From contig NZ_VWRN01000034.1 of the NCBI RefSeq assembly GCF_008632125.1, positions 62,001-126,000 of the forward strand: a DNA stretch of 64,000 nucleotides. Direction: 5' to 3'. The stretch comes from Cupriavidus cauae (GTDB lineage Bacteria > Pseudomonadota > Gammaproteobacteria > Burkholderiales > Burkholderiaceae). The position numbers and the translations under genes were made by a program. The first letter of the stretch is position 1, and each line of letters begins with the position of its first letter. The notes beneath the pieces were generated by a model, which searched no databases, was not told the DNA's origin, and was given only the letters and a program-made list of their open reading frames with translations. This document shows positions 9,357 through 18,822 of the stretch, one piece after another.

Positions 9357-11480
9357 ATGTCGCAACCCCTGACCGATTCGCTGCTGATCGAACTGTACAC
9401 CGAAGAGCTGCCGCCGAAGGCGCTGGCGCGCCTGGGCGAGGCCTTTGCCCAGGGCCTGTTCGCCGGCCTCGCCGAACGCGGCCTGCTCGATGACGGCAGC
9501 ACGGTAACGCCGTACGCCACGCCGCGCCGCCTGGCCGCGCTGATCAGCGGCGTGCGCGCCAGCGCGCCGGACCGCGAGCAGCGCGAGAAGGTGCTGCCGG
9601 TGTCGGTGGCGCTGGACGCCGCCGGCGAGCCGACCGCACCGCTGACCAAAAAGCTGGCCGCGCTGGCGAAGTCGGTCGGCGTCGAGGCGATCGACTGGCA
9701 GACGCTGGAGCGTGCCTCCGACGGCAAGGCCGAGGCGCTGTTCTACCGCTACACCGCGCGCGGCGCGGTGCTGGCCGACGGCCTGCAGGCCGCGCTGGAC
9801 GACACCATCGGCAAGCTGCCGATTCCGAAAGTGATGAGCTACCAGCGCCCGGACGGCAGCACGGTCAACTTCGTGCGCCCGGCCCACCGGCTGATCGCGC
9901 TGCACGGCGACAAGGTCGTGCCCGTCTCGGTGCTCGGGCTGGCCGCGGGCAACCGCACGCTGGGCCACCGCTTCCTGTCCGAGGGCGAGATCGAGATCGC
10001 GCACGCCGAGCGCTACGCCGCCGTGCTCGAGAACCAGGGCAAGGTGCTGGCCAGCTACGCGCAGCGGCGCGAGCGCATCCGCGAGCAGCTGCTGGCCGCC
10101 GCCGGCGCGGACCGCGTGATCATGCCGGACGCGCTGCTCGACGAGGTCAACGCGCTGGTCGAATGGCCGGTGGTCTACGCCTGCCATTTCGAGGAGGCCT
10201 TCCTCGCCGTGCCGCAGGAATGCCTGATCCTGACGATGCAGACCAACCAGAAGTACTTCGCGCTGACCGACGCCAACGGCCAGCTGCGCAACCGCTTCCT
10301 GATCGTGTCGAACCTGGCCACCGACACGCCGCAGTCGATCATCGGCGGCAACGAGCGCGTGGTGCGCCCGCGCCTGGCCGACGCCAAGTTCTTCTTCGAC
10401 CAGGACCGCAAGAAGACTCTGGCCTCGCGCGTGCCGCAGCTGGCCAACGTGGTCTATCACAACAAGATCGGCACGCAGCTGGACCGCGTGCAGCGGCTGC
10501 AGCAGATCGCCGGCCATATCGCCGATGCGCTGGCCAGGGCCGGCGTGCCGGTCGACAAGGCGGCCGCGATGCGCGGCGCGGAACTGGCCAAGGCCGACCT
10601 GCTGACCGATATGGTGGGCGAATTCCCCGAACTGCAGGGCACGATGGGGACCTACTACGCCCGCCACGACGACGAGGCCGAGGAAGTCGCGCTGGCCTGC
10701 TCCGAACACTACCGTCCGCGCTTTGCCGGCGATGCGCTGCCTTCGAACGCCGTCAGCATCGCGGTGGCGCTGGCGGACAAGCTGGAGACGCTCGTCGGCA
10801 TCTGGGGCATCGGCCTGCAGCCGACCGGCGAGAAGGACCCGTTCGCGCTGCGCCGCCATGCGCTGGGCATCCTGCGCATGCTGGTCGAGACGCCGCTGCC
10901 GCTGGGCATCGACGCGCTGCTGGCGCTGACCGAGCAGGCCTTCGCCGGCGTGCCGGCGGTCAAGCCCGCGCGCGAGGACATCACCGACTTCCTGTACGAC
11001 CGCCTGCGCGGCTACCTGAAGGACAAGGGCTACACCACCAACGAGGTCGAGGCGGTGGTCAGCCTGCGCCCGCAGCGGCTCGACGACATCCTCGGCCGCA
11101 TGGAGGCGGTGCGCACCTTCGCCGCGCTGCCCGAGGCGGCCGCGCTGGCGGCCGCCAACAAGCGCATCACCAACATCCTGCGCAAGAATACCGAGGCCGT
11201 CGGCGAGGTCGCCCCCGCGCTGTTCCAGGAGGATGCCGAAGGCGCGCTGCATGCCGCCATCGACAGCGTGCGGCCCGGGGTCGAGGCGGCGTTCGCACGC
11301 GGCGACTTCACCGCCGCGCTGCGCGATCTGGCCCGGCTGCGCGAGGCGGTGGACCGCTTCTTCGACGGCGTGATGGTGATGGCCGAGGACGCAGGGCTGC
11401 GCGCCAACCGCCTGGCCCTGCTGGCCTCGCTGCACGCGCTGGCCAACCGCGTCGCCGACATCTCGAAGCTGGCCGGTTGA
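9357..11480 (+). CDS. glyS: Glycyl-tRNA synthetase beta subunit
   Basis: 707 aa beta subunit, needed for tRNA binding and recognition. The start gives [20 protein letters not shown], the family N-terminus; a longer frame adds 12 codons of no similarity. Typical blocks are visible (NKITNILRK-like [12 protein letters not shown] near 600, DALR-type anticodon-binding helices at the C-terminus). It completes the glyQ-unknown-glyS operon and is followed 65 bases later by gmhB. Confidence 0.96.
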   Translation: MSQPLTDSLLIELYTEELPPKALARLGEAFAQGLFAGLAERGLLDDGSTVTPYATPRRLAALISGVRASAPDREQREKVLPVSVALDAAGEPTAPLTKKLAALAKSVGVEAIDWQTLERASDGKAEALFYRYTARGAVLADGLQAALDDTIGKLPIPKVMSYQRPDGSTVNFVRPAHRLIALHGDKVVPVSVLGLAAGNRTLGHRFLSEGEIEIAHAERYAAVLENQGKVLASYAQRRERIREQLLAAAGADRVIMPDALLDEVNALVEWPVVYACHFEEAFLAVPQECLILTMQTNQKYFALTDANGQLRNRFLIVSNLATDTPQSIIGGNERVVRPRLADAKFFFDQDRKKTLASRVPQLANVVYHNKIGTQLDRVQRLQQIAGHIADALARAGVPVDKAAAMRGAELAKADLLTDMVGEFPELQGTMGTYYARHDDEAEEVALACSEHYRPRFAGDALPSNAVSIAVALADKLETLVGIWGIGLQPTGEKDPFALRRHALGILRMLVETPLPLGIDALLALTEQAFAGVPAVKPAREDITDFLYDRLRGYLKDKGYTTNEVEAVVSLRPQRLDDILGRMEAVRTFAALPEAAALAAANKRITNILRKNTEAVGEVAPALFQEDAEGALHAAIDSVRPGVEAAFARGDFTAALRDLARLREAVDRFFDGVMVMAEDAGLRANRLALLASLHALANRVADISKLAG

Positions 11481-11545
11481 CCCGCGCCCGCAGCACGGCC
11501 AGCAGAACCAGCAGCATCGACCGTACCCGTTACCGAAGCGCCGCC

Positions 11546-12187
11546 ATGCCGCAGACACCGCCCAAATTCGTGATCCTGGACCGCGATGGGGTCATCAACC
11601 TCGACAGCGACCAGTTCATCAAGACGCCGGACGAATGGATTCCGATCCCCGGCAGCCTGGAAGCGATCGCCGCGCTGAACGAGGCCGGCTACCGCGTCGT
11701 GGTCGCCAGCAACCAGTCGGGCATCGGCCGCGGCCTGTTCGAGATGAGCGCGCTCAACGCGATGCACGAGAAGATGTACAAGGCGCTGGCCCGCCTCGGC
11801 GGCCGCGTCGAGGCGATCTTCTTCTGCCCGCACACCGCGGCGGACGATTGCGACTGCCGCAAGCCCAAACCCGGCCTGATCCAGCAGGCGGCGCAACGCT
11901 TCGGCATCGAGCTACGCGGCGTGCCGATCGTCGGCGATTCGCTGCGCGACCTGCAGGCGGGCGTCGCCTTCGGCTGCACGCCGCATCTGGTGCGCACCGG
12001 CAAGGGCGAAGCCACGCTGGCCAAGGGCGGCCTGCCGCCCGGCACGCTGGTCCACGACGATCTGCGCGCGTTCTCGCGCTGGCTGCTCGAAGGCGAAGGC
12101 ACGCGCCACGGCGCCGCGGCATCGCACGCGGGCACGGCCGCTTCGCCATCCGCCACGTCACCGGTTGACTCGACGAACCCTCGATGA
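11546..12187 (+). CDS. gmhB: D-glycero-beta-D-manno-heptose-1,7-bisphosphate 7-phosphatase
   Basis: 213 aa HAD-superfamily phosphatase of ADP-heptose synthesis for lipopolysaccharide core. Motif I is LDRDGVIN with Asp12 and Asp14. The zinc-binding insertion typical of GmhB is seen as CPHTAADDCDCRKPKPG. The ATG follows the conserved PPKFVILDRDG context. The last 25 residues are a Ser/Ala/Thr-rich tail beyond the normal fold. It overlaps plsC by four bases (ATGA), so it is translationally coupled with the next gene. Confidence 0.94.
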   Translation: MPQTPPKFVILDRDGVINLDSDQFIKTPDEWIPIPGSLEAIAALNEAGYRVVVASNQSGIGRGLFEMSALNAMHEKMYKALARLGGRVEAIFFCPHTAADDCDCRKPKPGLIQQAAQRFGIELRGVPIVGDSLRDLQAGVAFGCTPHLVRTGKGEATLAKGGLPPGTLVHDDLRAFSRWLLEGEGTRHGAAASHAGTAASPSATSPVDSTNPR

Positions 12188-12936
12188 TCTTTCTACGCTC
12201 CCTGCTGTTCGCGTTGTACCTGCTGGTACTGACGCCTCCCTATGCCTGTGCCTGCTTCCTGGCCTTCCCCTTCATGAGCGCCAATCGGCGCTATCGCTTC
12301 GTGCGCGGGTGGCCCAAGCTGGTGATCGGCGCCGCCTGGCTGATCTGCGGCATCCGCTACCGCATCGAAGGCGGCGAGCATCTGCAGGCCATGATCGACA
12401 AGCCGGTGGTGCTGCTGTCCAAGCACCAGTCGGCGTGGGAGACCGTGGCGCTGGTGGCGACGATGCCCAAGCCGCTGTGCTTCGTCTTCAAGCGCGAGCT
12501 GCTGTTCGTGCCGTTCTTCGGCTGGGCGCTCGGCATGCTGAAGATGGTCCATATCAACCGCAAGGACGGTTCGCGCGCCTTCGCCTCGGCCGTGCGCCAG
12601 GGCCGCGAGCGGCTCGCCGAAGGCGCGTGGATCATCATGTTCCCCGAAGGCACCCGCACCCCCGCCGGCATGGAAAACCCGCGCTACAAGAGCGGCGGGG
12701 CACGCCTGGCGGTCGAGACCGGCGCCTCGGTGATTCCGATCGCGGTCAACTCGGGCCGCCTGTGGCCGCGCAACTCGTTTCTGAAGTACCCCGGCACCAT
12801 CACGATCTCGATCGGCCCGCCGCTGTCGTCGGCGCACAAGACCGCCGACATGCTGAACCAGGAAGTCGAGCAATGGATCGAGCGCGACATGCGCCGCATC
12901 GATCCGGAGAGCTATCTGCGAGGGCAGCCTGCATGA
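12184..12936 (+). CDS. plsC: 1-acyl-sn-glycerol-3-phosphate acyltransferase
   Basis: 250 aa membrane-bound acyltransferase making phosphatidic acid. An N-terminal membrane segment (about 3-32) is followed by the acyltransferase motifs: motif I HQSAWE at 81-86, motif II around NRKDGSRA, and motif III FPEGTRTP from 153. Motif I has Glu where the usual HX4D has Asp. It is coupled at both ends (ATGA overlaps with gmhB and with the YgjP-like gene). Confidence 0.92.
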   Translation: MIFLRSLLFALYLLVLTPPYACACFLAFPFMSANRRYRFVRGWPKLVIGAAWLICGIRYRIEGGEHLQAMIDKPVVLLSKHQSAWETVALVATMPKPLCFVFKRELLFVPFFGWALGMLKMVHINRKDGSRAFASAVRQGRERLAEGAWIIMFPEGTRTPAGMENPRYKSGGARLAVETGASVIPIAVNSGRLWPRNSFLKYPGTITISIGPPLSSAHKTADMLNQEVEQWIERDMRRIDPESYLRGQPA

Positions 12937-13814
12937 AGCCGGCACGCCGCGCTCCGGAACCCGCGGACGGCCAGATGGAACTGCCGTTGATGGATTCCGG
13001 CGCCGGCACGTCCGGCGCGCGGCCGGCGGCCAGCGCGCTCGATGGCACCACGTCGGCCGGCCCTGCCACGGCACCCTGGCCGGCGCCCCAGCCCAACGCC
13101 CGGCTGCTGCGGCTCGGCGAACGTCCGCTCCACTACACGCTGAAGCGTTCGTCCCGGCGCACCATCGGTTTCGTCATCGATGACCGCGGGCTGTCGATCA
13201 CGGCGCCGCGCTGGGTCACGATCGCCGACATCGAGGCGGCCATCGCCGAGAAGCAGCGCTGGATCTTCGGCAAGCTTGCCGAATGGCAGCAGCGCGACGC
13301 GCAGCGCGTGCTGCCCGCGGTGCAGTGGCGCGACGGCGCGACCCTGCCCTTCCTCGGGAAACCCATCACGCTGCGCCTTGATTCGCCGACCGGTACGCTG
13401 CTGTTCGATGGCGAGGCACGCGTGCTGCATCTGGCGCTGCCGGAGCAGGCCGACGAGCAACAGATCAAGGACCGCGTGCAAGCCTGGCTGCAGCACCAGG
13501 CCAAGCGCCTGCTGGCCGAACGGCTCGATATCTATGCGGAAAAGCTCGGCGTGCGCCACCGCGCCTTCGCGCTGAGTTCGGCCAATACGCGCTGGGGCAG
13601 CTGCACCTCGGACGGCAAGATCCGCCTGAGCTGGCGGCTGATGCATTTCCCGCTGTCGGTGATCGACTATGTGGCCGCGCACGAGCTGGCGCATCTGAAG
13701 GAAATGAACCACAGCCCGCGTTTCTGGGACACGGTGGCGTCGATCTTCCCCGAGTTCCGCGACGCCCGCGCGCAGTTGCGCAGCCATCCGCCGGAAGCCC
13801 TGCCGGCGTTCTGA
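12933..13814 (+). CDS. YgjP-like (SprT/DUF45) zinc metalloprotein
   Basis: 293 aa protein of the YgjP/DUF45 metal-dependent hydrolase family. The zinc site is HELAH at 250-254 with His260 as probable third ligand (EMNHSPRFW), preceded by the family hallmark NTRWGSCTSDGKIRLSW. The first 55 residues are a Pro/Ala/Ser-rich extension. The ATG overlaps the plsC stop, so it ends the rightward operon. No substrate is known with certainty for this family. An 80-base GC-rich gap separates it from the convergent ankyrin gene. Confidence 0.9.
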   Translation: MKPARRAPEPADGQMELPLMDSGAGTSGARPAASALDGTTSAGPATAPWPAPQPNARLLRLGERPLHYTLKRSSRRTIGFVIDDRGLSITAPRWVTIADIEAAIAEKQRWIFGKLAEWQQRDAQRVLPAVQWRDGATLPFLGKPITLRLDSPTGTLLFDGEARVLHLALPEQADEQQIKDRVQAWLQHQAKRLLAERLDIYAEKLGVRHRAFALSSANTRWGSCTSDGKIRLSWRLMHFPLSVIDYVAAHELAHLKEMNHSPRFWDTVASIFPEFRDARAQLRSHPPEALPAF

Positions 13815-13895
13815 AGCGGCGCCCCGGCTGTCGCTGTCGCTGCCCCCACCGCTGGCCCTACCGGTGCCGCTCGCCGCGCTGGCGCCGCGCCCGCG

Positions 13896-16800
13896 CTAGG
13901 CGGAGGCAAGCCCCACCGTCTTGTCGCGACTGGCTGCGCCGCATTGGCGCAACTGCGACAGCCAACCGTCCCGCCTCCAGCGCTCCGCCAGCGAACGCAG
14001 CGTTTCCCCGCTGGCCAACGGCGTGTTGATCCAGGCATCGCGTCCATGGCGCAGAAATGCAATCAGGCGGCTGAACGGATTGCGCGCCCTGGCCTTTTCC
14101 CGCAGCTTGCCGAGCAGCAGATCCATGTCGCGTCCCACCTCGATGGCGTTGTCGGCGATGGCCTTGCCGAGCAGCTCGCGCGCTTCCCGCAGGTCATGCC
14201 ATTGCGCGCCTGCCCTGAGCGCCTTGACGATCCGGTTCCAGTCGCCGACGCTCGCCGCGTCGCGCAGCAGGCGCTGTCCGGCCTTGCCGCCAACCGATAT
14301 CCCGGTGGCGTTTTCCAGCCGATCGACGACCGCTGGCGGACAGCACAGGGCCAGCGCCAGCAGCTGGGGCGCCAACGGTTCGATCAAGCGCTTTGCAGCG
14401 GTCCGAGGACCGCTGGCGAGGCAGTCCACCAGGTCGACAACGACGGCGTCGCGCCGGGCCAGGGCATCCCATCGTTTCGGATCGAAGCCGTGTATCGCCT
14501 CCACCCGCTGCAGACACGCGATCAAGGCTCGGATCGTTCCGGCGCCACGGCTCACGATGGCGCCGATCCGGTCGGCCCTCATTCCGGCAACCACCGCGGC
14601 GGCCACTTCCGGAGAGCCCTCGGCGGCCACGACATCGAGCGCGGTCCGGCCGTCGGCAAGCGGGGCCAGCAGCGAGTCCCCCTGCTCGAGGCAGGCGCGC
14701 ACCAGTTCGACATCGCCGCACTCGACGGCGGCAACGAGCAACGTCGCGCCTCCGCGGTGATCGACCGGTATGTCGGCATGGCCGCCTTGCTCGATCCACC
14801 ACCGCGCGAGCCGGCGCCAGTCCTCGTTGTCGGCCCGATAGTCGTCGCGAATCATGCCGGGCAGTTCCCTTAGCACCTCGGCACGGTCCTGTTCGTCCAG
14901 GCGATGCCATATGGCCTTGGCGATTTCGTTGCGATGCGATCGCAGCGCCATCACCAAATGGCGCGCTCGCGGCTTGACCAGCGGCCAGTGCAGCATGCGC
15001 AGGACCTGCACATCGGTGTGCACTGCGCCCAGCACCGCCATCAACGCACGATCGGCGGTCTCCTGCGTCGCGGCGTGCTGTTGGACCCAGTCGATCGGCC
15101 GGACACGGAAGGCGAGCTCCTCCAGCGCCGCGTCGCCGTCATTGCCAAGGGCCCCGCGCCACTGCCACAGGCACGCGACCAACCTGGACGCGAACACCGC
15201 ATTGGCCGGGTTCCGCAGCCAGTCCCAGGGGATCGCGGCGGCCGGGGAGATGCCATCGCGCGCCGGCAGCGCCAGCAAGCGCCTCATCATCCGGCCGCTG
15301 TCCGCGCTGATCGCGCGCTCCCACGCGCCGCGCAACCAGGCCGGATAGGCCTTGGCGAATGGCGGTTGCGCGAGCCACGCCGCCAGGCGGTCGCCCCCGC
15401 CGGCGACGATTGCGCTATCGAGAATCGCATCGATCGACGCTTCGGGCCACGATCCGGCGCGCTCGGGGGAGAGCGTGTCGAGAATGGGTACGAGCAGCGG
15501 TGTGCAAGGGTCGAGCCGCCATACCGCCGTCAGGGCATCGATCCGCTGTGCCTGGCTGCAATGGGGCAGCATCAACGTCCACAGCGGCACATTGCGGCCG
15601 CGGATGGCGGCGTCCATGGAGGCCTTGGCCAGCCGGCCATCCGGTGCCCAGCGGCAACCGGCATCGAGCAGGATGCGCGTCAGGTGGTAGGCCGATTCCG
15701 AATCGGCCAGCGTACTTGCCTGATGCAACAAGGACTCGCCCGAGCATTGCCATCTCGCCGCCACGGCCAGAGGCGACTGGATCAGGTACGCGAGCAGCTT
15801 GTGGCGGCCAGTACGGATCGCCGTTTCGAGCGCTTGCCACGGCAAGCTGTCCCGCTGGCGGGATGCCAACCATGCGGGCGAGACGGCCAGCAGCAGGCGG
15901 CACACCTCGACGGCGACGTCGTCCGGTGCCTGGCAGGCCGCGCGGATGGCCTCGTCCAGCATGGCGTGCAGGCGCGGACCGGCATCGCGGGCGGCGTGCT
16001 GCAGCAGCAAGCCTACCATGGCGATGTCCCCGCGCGCGATCGCCAGGGACAGCAGCGGCACACGGTGTGCTGTCATTGCGTTGGGATCGGCCCCTTGTTC
16101 GATCAGCCATGCCGCGATGGCGTACTGCCCCTTCTCGATCGCATGCTTCAATGGCGGATCGCCGCTCAGGTCCCGGAAGTGCGGCCCCGGCGTGTCCGGC
16201 AGCGCGGCCTGCACGGCATCGAACCGGCCGGCGCGAATCGCGGCGATCGTCTGCGCCTGCGCGTCCAGCGTCGCCTGCACGAAGTCTGCCGCCTCGGGAT
16301 GGCCGCTGCGCCGGGCCAACTCGATCGCTTCGTAGGCCACCGGCGCGAGCTGCGCTCCCCCGGCCATCAACCCGGCCAGCATCGCGACGTCGCCCGTCTT
16401 CGCGGCGCCGAGCAATGGCGAGCGGGCTGGATTGCGGCGCACGTGTTGCCAATCGCCCTCTGGCGCGCTTCGCCGCTGCGCCGCGCAAGCCAGCAACGGC
16501 AGGCGGTAGCGCAGCGCCAAGGCGAGCCAGCGTGATGCGGTGGAAGCCGGCGCCGGCTCGCTGGCCGCCATCGGCGCCATCGCTGCCATCGACGCCATCG
16601 CCGAGACGAGCCGTTGCTGGAACTGCGTGAACGCTTGCGGCGAACGCCTGAGCGCCTCGATGATGGGGTCAAGCCCCTCGGCGCCGGCCGGATCGCCTTC
16701 GGCGCCCTCGGCAACCGCGGCGACGCAATCGCCCAATGCATCGACGATGGCGCCGTCCGGCGCGGCGACCGCTCGGCGCAGCAGGTTGCCGGCGTGCCGC

Positions 16801-18065
16801 AGGAAACCTTCCGCATCGAACGGTCCCGGAAGCATGCGCATGCCTTCGTAGAGGTGGCACAGATCGCTCGGCTCCAGCAGACGCACGGCATGGTCGTCAT
16901 GGACGCTCTCGATCCAGAAGACGTCGGCGAAGCGATGCAACTGCATGTCGCGCGGCCGCCCGCCGGGTTGCAGCGGCGCTTCGCTCCACTGGCGCAACAC
17001 GTCGGACTTCACGCCGGTCAGGACACCGATGTCGCGCAGCGTCCGCGCCAGGTTCCATTGCAGCAGGGACCGGTCCGGACACAGCTGATACCCGCCGCCG
17101 GGCTCGTCGGGCCCGAGCTCGCGCAACAGCGACCCCAGTTCGATGGATCCGAAGTCGCGCAGCAGCGCATCGTCTTCGAGCAGGGGCATGATCTCCGCCG
17201 CGACGGCGGACTCGGAAATCGCCTGCCCGGACCACAATGGATGCTCCGCGCCGATACGCGTCTTGAGGGCCTCCATATACTCGTCGGCCAATTGGGCCAG
17301 CATCGCTCCGGTCAAGCGCGCCACCTCTGCCGGTTCGGTGATGGCCGCCAGCGCCTGCCGGTCGGAGTCCTCCAGCGGACGGTCGGCGACGAATGGATCC
17401 TTGACGACGGGCTGGCCAAGCCATTCGGACAGCGCGTTCAGGCAAGCCTGCAAACGGTGCGTGTCCCAACCGCGGTGGCCCTGGCGCAGTACCAGCCGAA
17501 GCAGCTGCTCCGTCATGACATCGTGGAAGATCGCCCTCGCCCTGCCGGCCAGCGAGCTGTCGCAGGCGAGATCGAGCTTGTGGGCGGCCATGGCGATGCC
17601 ATTGATCGCGCCGGGCCCGCACTTGGGCACGCTGTCGGCCAGGGCAAGCATCACCCGCGTACGCAACGGCATGCAGACCCGGGGATCGTGCAATCGCGCA
17701 GCGATCCGCTCCAGCGCCGGCTTGACGACGGTATAGGCAAGCTCCAGATGCGGCTGGAAGCGCGCCCCGGGGCCATCGACATCGTCGCCGAAGAGATCTT
17801 CCACCAGTGCATGGATGGCGCCGCGCAGCGGATGATTGAGGTCCTCGGCCATGGCGCAGGCCGCTATGCTGGCGGCCGCCTTCTCGCACTGCTTGCGGAA
17901 TCGCGGGAATGCCGGGGATCGGCCAAAGGCCTTCACGTCGCCATGCGCGGCGGGGTCGTAGTACACGGGTTCGTCGGGGCCAGCGCCCGCACGCCGCGGC
18001 TCCCCATTTGCCGCGGCAGGCCCCATGCCGCCGGGATTGCCTTGCGCAAGGACCATCATCACCAT
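13896..18065 (-). CDS. Large ankyrin-repeat protein, possible secreted effector
   Basis: 1389 aa leftward protein with scattered ankyrin repeats, clearest around residues 630-700 (DPPLKHAIEKGQ, GADPNAMT), 770-805 and 1105-1160 (GATLLVAAVECGDVELVRAC). Residues 1 to about 520 form a separate alpha-helical region I do not recognise. No signal peptide or membrane segment is seen. I chose the second in-frame ATG (MVMMVLAQGNPGGMG) because GGAGAG lies at good spacing before it; the first ATG, 12 codons upstream, has no ribosome-binding site. The N-terminus is Gly/Pro/Ala-rich, as in many type III substrates. It contains a 9-bp internal repeat near 16565-16605. With the second ankyrin gene it flanks gloA, which suggests acquired cargo. 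Function is unknown. Confidence 0.85.
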   Translation of the reverse strand: MVMMVLAQGNPGGMGPAAANGEPRRAGAGPDEPVYYDPAAHGDVKAFGRSPAFPRFRKQCEKAAASIAACAMAEDLNHPLRGAIHALVEDLFGDDVDGPGARFQPHLELAYTVVKPALERIAARLHDPRVCMPLRTRVMLALADSVPKCGPGAINGIAMAAHKLDLACDSSLAGRARAIFHDVMTEQLLRLVLRQGHRGWDTHRLQACLNALSEWLGQPVVKDPFVADRPLEDSDRQALAAITEPAEVARLTGAMLAQLADEYMEALKTRIGAEHPLWSGQAISESAVAAEIMPLLEDDALLRDFGSIELGSLLRELGPDEPGGGYQLCPDRSLLQWNLARTLRDIGVLTGVKSDVLRQWSEAPLQPGGRPRDMQLHRFADVFWIESVHDDHAVRLLEPSDLCHLYEGMRMLPGPFDAEGFLRHAGNLLRRAVAAPDGAIVDALGDCVAAVAEGAEGDPAGAEGLDPIIEALRRSPQAFTQFQQRLVSAMASMAAMAPMAASEPAPASTASRWLALALRYRLPLLACAAQRRSAPEGDWQHVRRNPARSPLLGAAKTGDVAMLAGLMAGGAQLAPVAYEAIELARRSGHPEAADFVQATLDAQAQTIAAIRAGRFDAVQAALPDTPGPHFRDLSGDPPLKHAIEKGQYAIAAWLIEQGADPNAMTAHRVPLLSLAIARGDIAMVGLLLQHAARDAGPRLHAMLDEAIRAACQAPDDVAVEVCRLLLAVSPAWLASRQRDSLPWQALETAIRTGRHKLLAYLIQSPLAVAARWQCSGESLLHQASTLADSESAYHLTRILLDAGCRWAPDGRLAKASMDAAIRGRNVPLWTLMLPHCSQAQRIDALTAVWRLDPCTPLLVPILDTLSPERAGSWPEASIDAILDSAIVAGGGDRLAAWLAQPPFAKAYPAWLRGAWERAISADSGRMMRRLLALPARDGISPAAAIPWDWLRNPANAVFASRLVACLWQWRGALGNDGDAALEELAFRVRPIDWVQQHAATQETADRALMAVLGAVHTDVQVLRMLHWPLVKPRARHLVMALRSHRNEIAKAIWHRLDEQDRAEVLRELPGMIRDDYRADNEDWRRLARWWIEQGGHADIPVDHRGGATLLVAAVECGDVELVRACLEQGDSLLAPLADGRTALDVVAAEGSPEVAAAVVAGMRADRIGAIVSRGAGTIRALIACLQRVEAIHGFDPKRWDALARRDAVVVDLVDCLASGPRTAAKRLIEPLAPQLLALALCCPPAVVDRLENATGISVGGKAGQRLLRDAASVGDWNRIVKALRAGAQWHDLREARELLGKAIADNAIEVGRDMDLLLGKLREKARARNPFSRLIAFLRHGRDAWINTPLASGETLRSLAERWRRDGWLSQLRQCGAASRDKTVGLASA

Positions 18066-18289
18066 CGCCGCTCTCCGATCCGCCGTTTGAAAGGCGCCCA
18101 TCTTAGGTGGCTGCGTCAGCTTTGCTTAACACATGGCGCCCGCATGTCGGGTTTCGACGGCGGCCGGGCCTCGGCCGCGGGTTCCGCATCCGGATCCCGC
18201 TGCGCCGGCGAAGGGAGGCGGCAAGGGGCCGCGGGGAGGGACCGTCGCCCTGCTTCACCGGTCAAATGCGACTAAACTACGTCCTCGCC

Positions 18290-18295
18290 TATAAA
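18290..18295 (+). promoter_or_regulatory. Candidate -10 element for gloA
   Basis: TATAAA 23 bases before the gloA ATG, with a weak TGCGAC at 18267-18272 at 17-base spacing. It lies in the 253-base divergent gap between the large ankyrin gene and gloA. I looked for a hrpII-type box (TTCG-N16-TTCG) reading toward the ankyrin gene and found none. Confidence 0.45.
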
Positions 18296-18318
18296 ACGAT
18301 CCACAAAGGTTTCAATTC

Positions 18319-18726
18319 ATGCGACTCCTCCACACCATGCTCCGTGTCGGCGACATGCAGCGCTCGATCGATTTCTACACCCGCGTGCTCGGCATGCAGC
18401 TGCTGCGCGAGAGCGACAATCCCGAATACAAGTACCGGCTCGCCTTCGTCGGCTACGGCCCCGAGAGCGAGACCGCGGTGCTCGAGCTGACCTACAACTA
18501 TGGCGTGGACAAGTACGAGATGGGTACCGCCTACGGCCATATCGCGCTGGAAACGGACGATGCCGCGGGCGCCTGCGAGCGTATCCGCGCGGCGGGCGGC
18601 AAGGTCACGCGCGAGGCCGGCCCGGTCAAGGGCGGCACCACGGTGATCGCCTTCGTCGAAGACCCGGACGGCTACAAGATCGAGCTGATCGAGCGCAACT
18701 CCACGCGCGACGCCAGCCGGCCTTGA
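18319..18726 (+). CDS. gloA: Lactoylglutathione lyase (glyoxalase I)
   Basis: 135 aa cytoplasmic metalloenzyme that isomerises the methylglyoxal-glutathione hemithioacetal. All four metal ligands are present: His5, Glu56, His74 and Glu122. An AAAGG ribosome-binding site precedes the ATG. It is a lone rightward gene between two leftward ankyrin-repeat genes; in relatives gloA normally belongs to the surrounding housekeeping order, so the neighbours rather than gloA look inserted. Confidence 0.96.
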   Translation: MRLLHTMLRVGDMQRSIDFYTRVLGMQLLRESDNPEYKYRLAFVGYGPESETAVLELTYNYGVDKYEMGTAYGHIALETDDAAGACERIRAAGGKVTREAGPVKGGTTVIAFVEDPDGYKIELIERNSTRDASRP

Positions 18727-18772
18727 CGGCCCCGGGGCCTCGGCGCCCCTGGGCACGCGGTGACACGCCGGG

Positions 18773-18820
18773 CCGCGGTACCGCGGTGCGCCGCGGTCGG
18801 CGCGGCGCGGCGCACCGCGG
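18773..18820. terminator. GC-rich hairpins between convergent gloA and ankyrin gene
   Basis: A perfect 14-bp palindrome CCGCGGTACCGCGG (18773-18786) overlaps a perfect 13-bp inverted repeat, CCGCGGTGCGCCG at 18781-18793 and its complement at 18808-18820 (14-base loop). It ends two bases from the ankyrin stop codon. There is no U-tract, so it is at best a bidirectional hairpin that stalls or stabilises both converging transcripts. Confidence 0.5.
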
Positions 18821-18822
18821 CC

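Noticed and set aside
8868-11558. 896-codon leftward frame opposite glyS
   Set aside because: Antisense shadow without domains; glyS explains the region.
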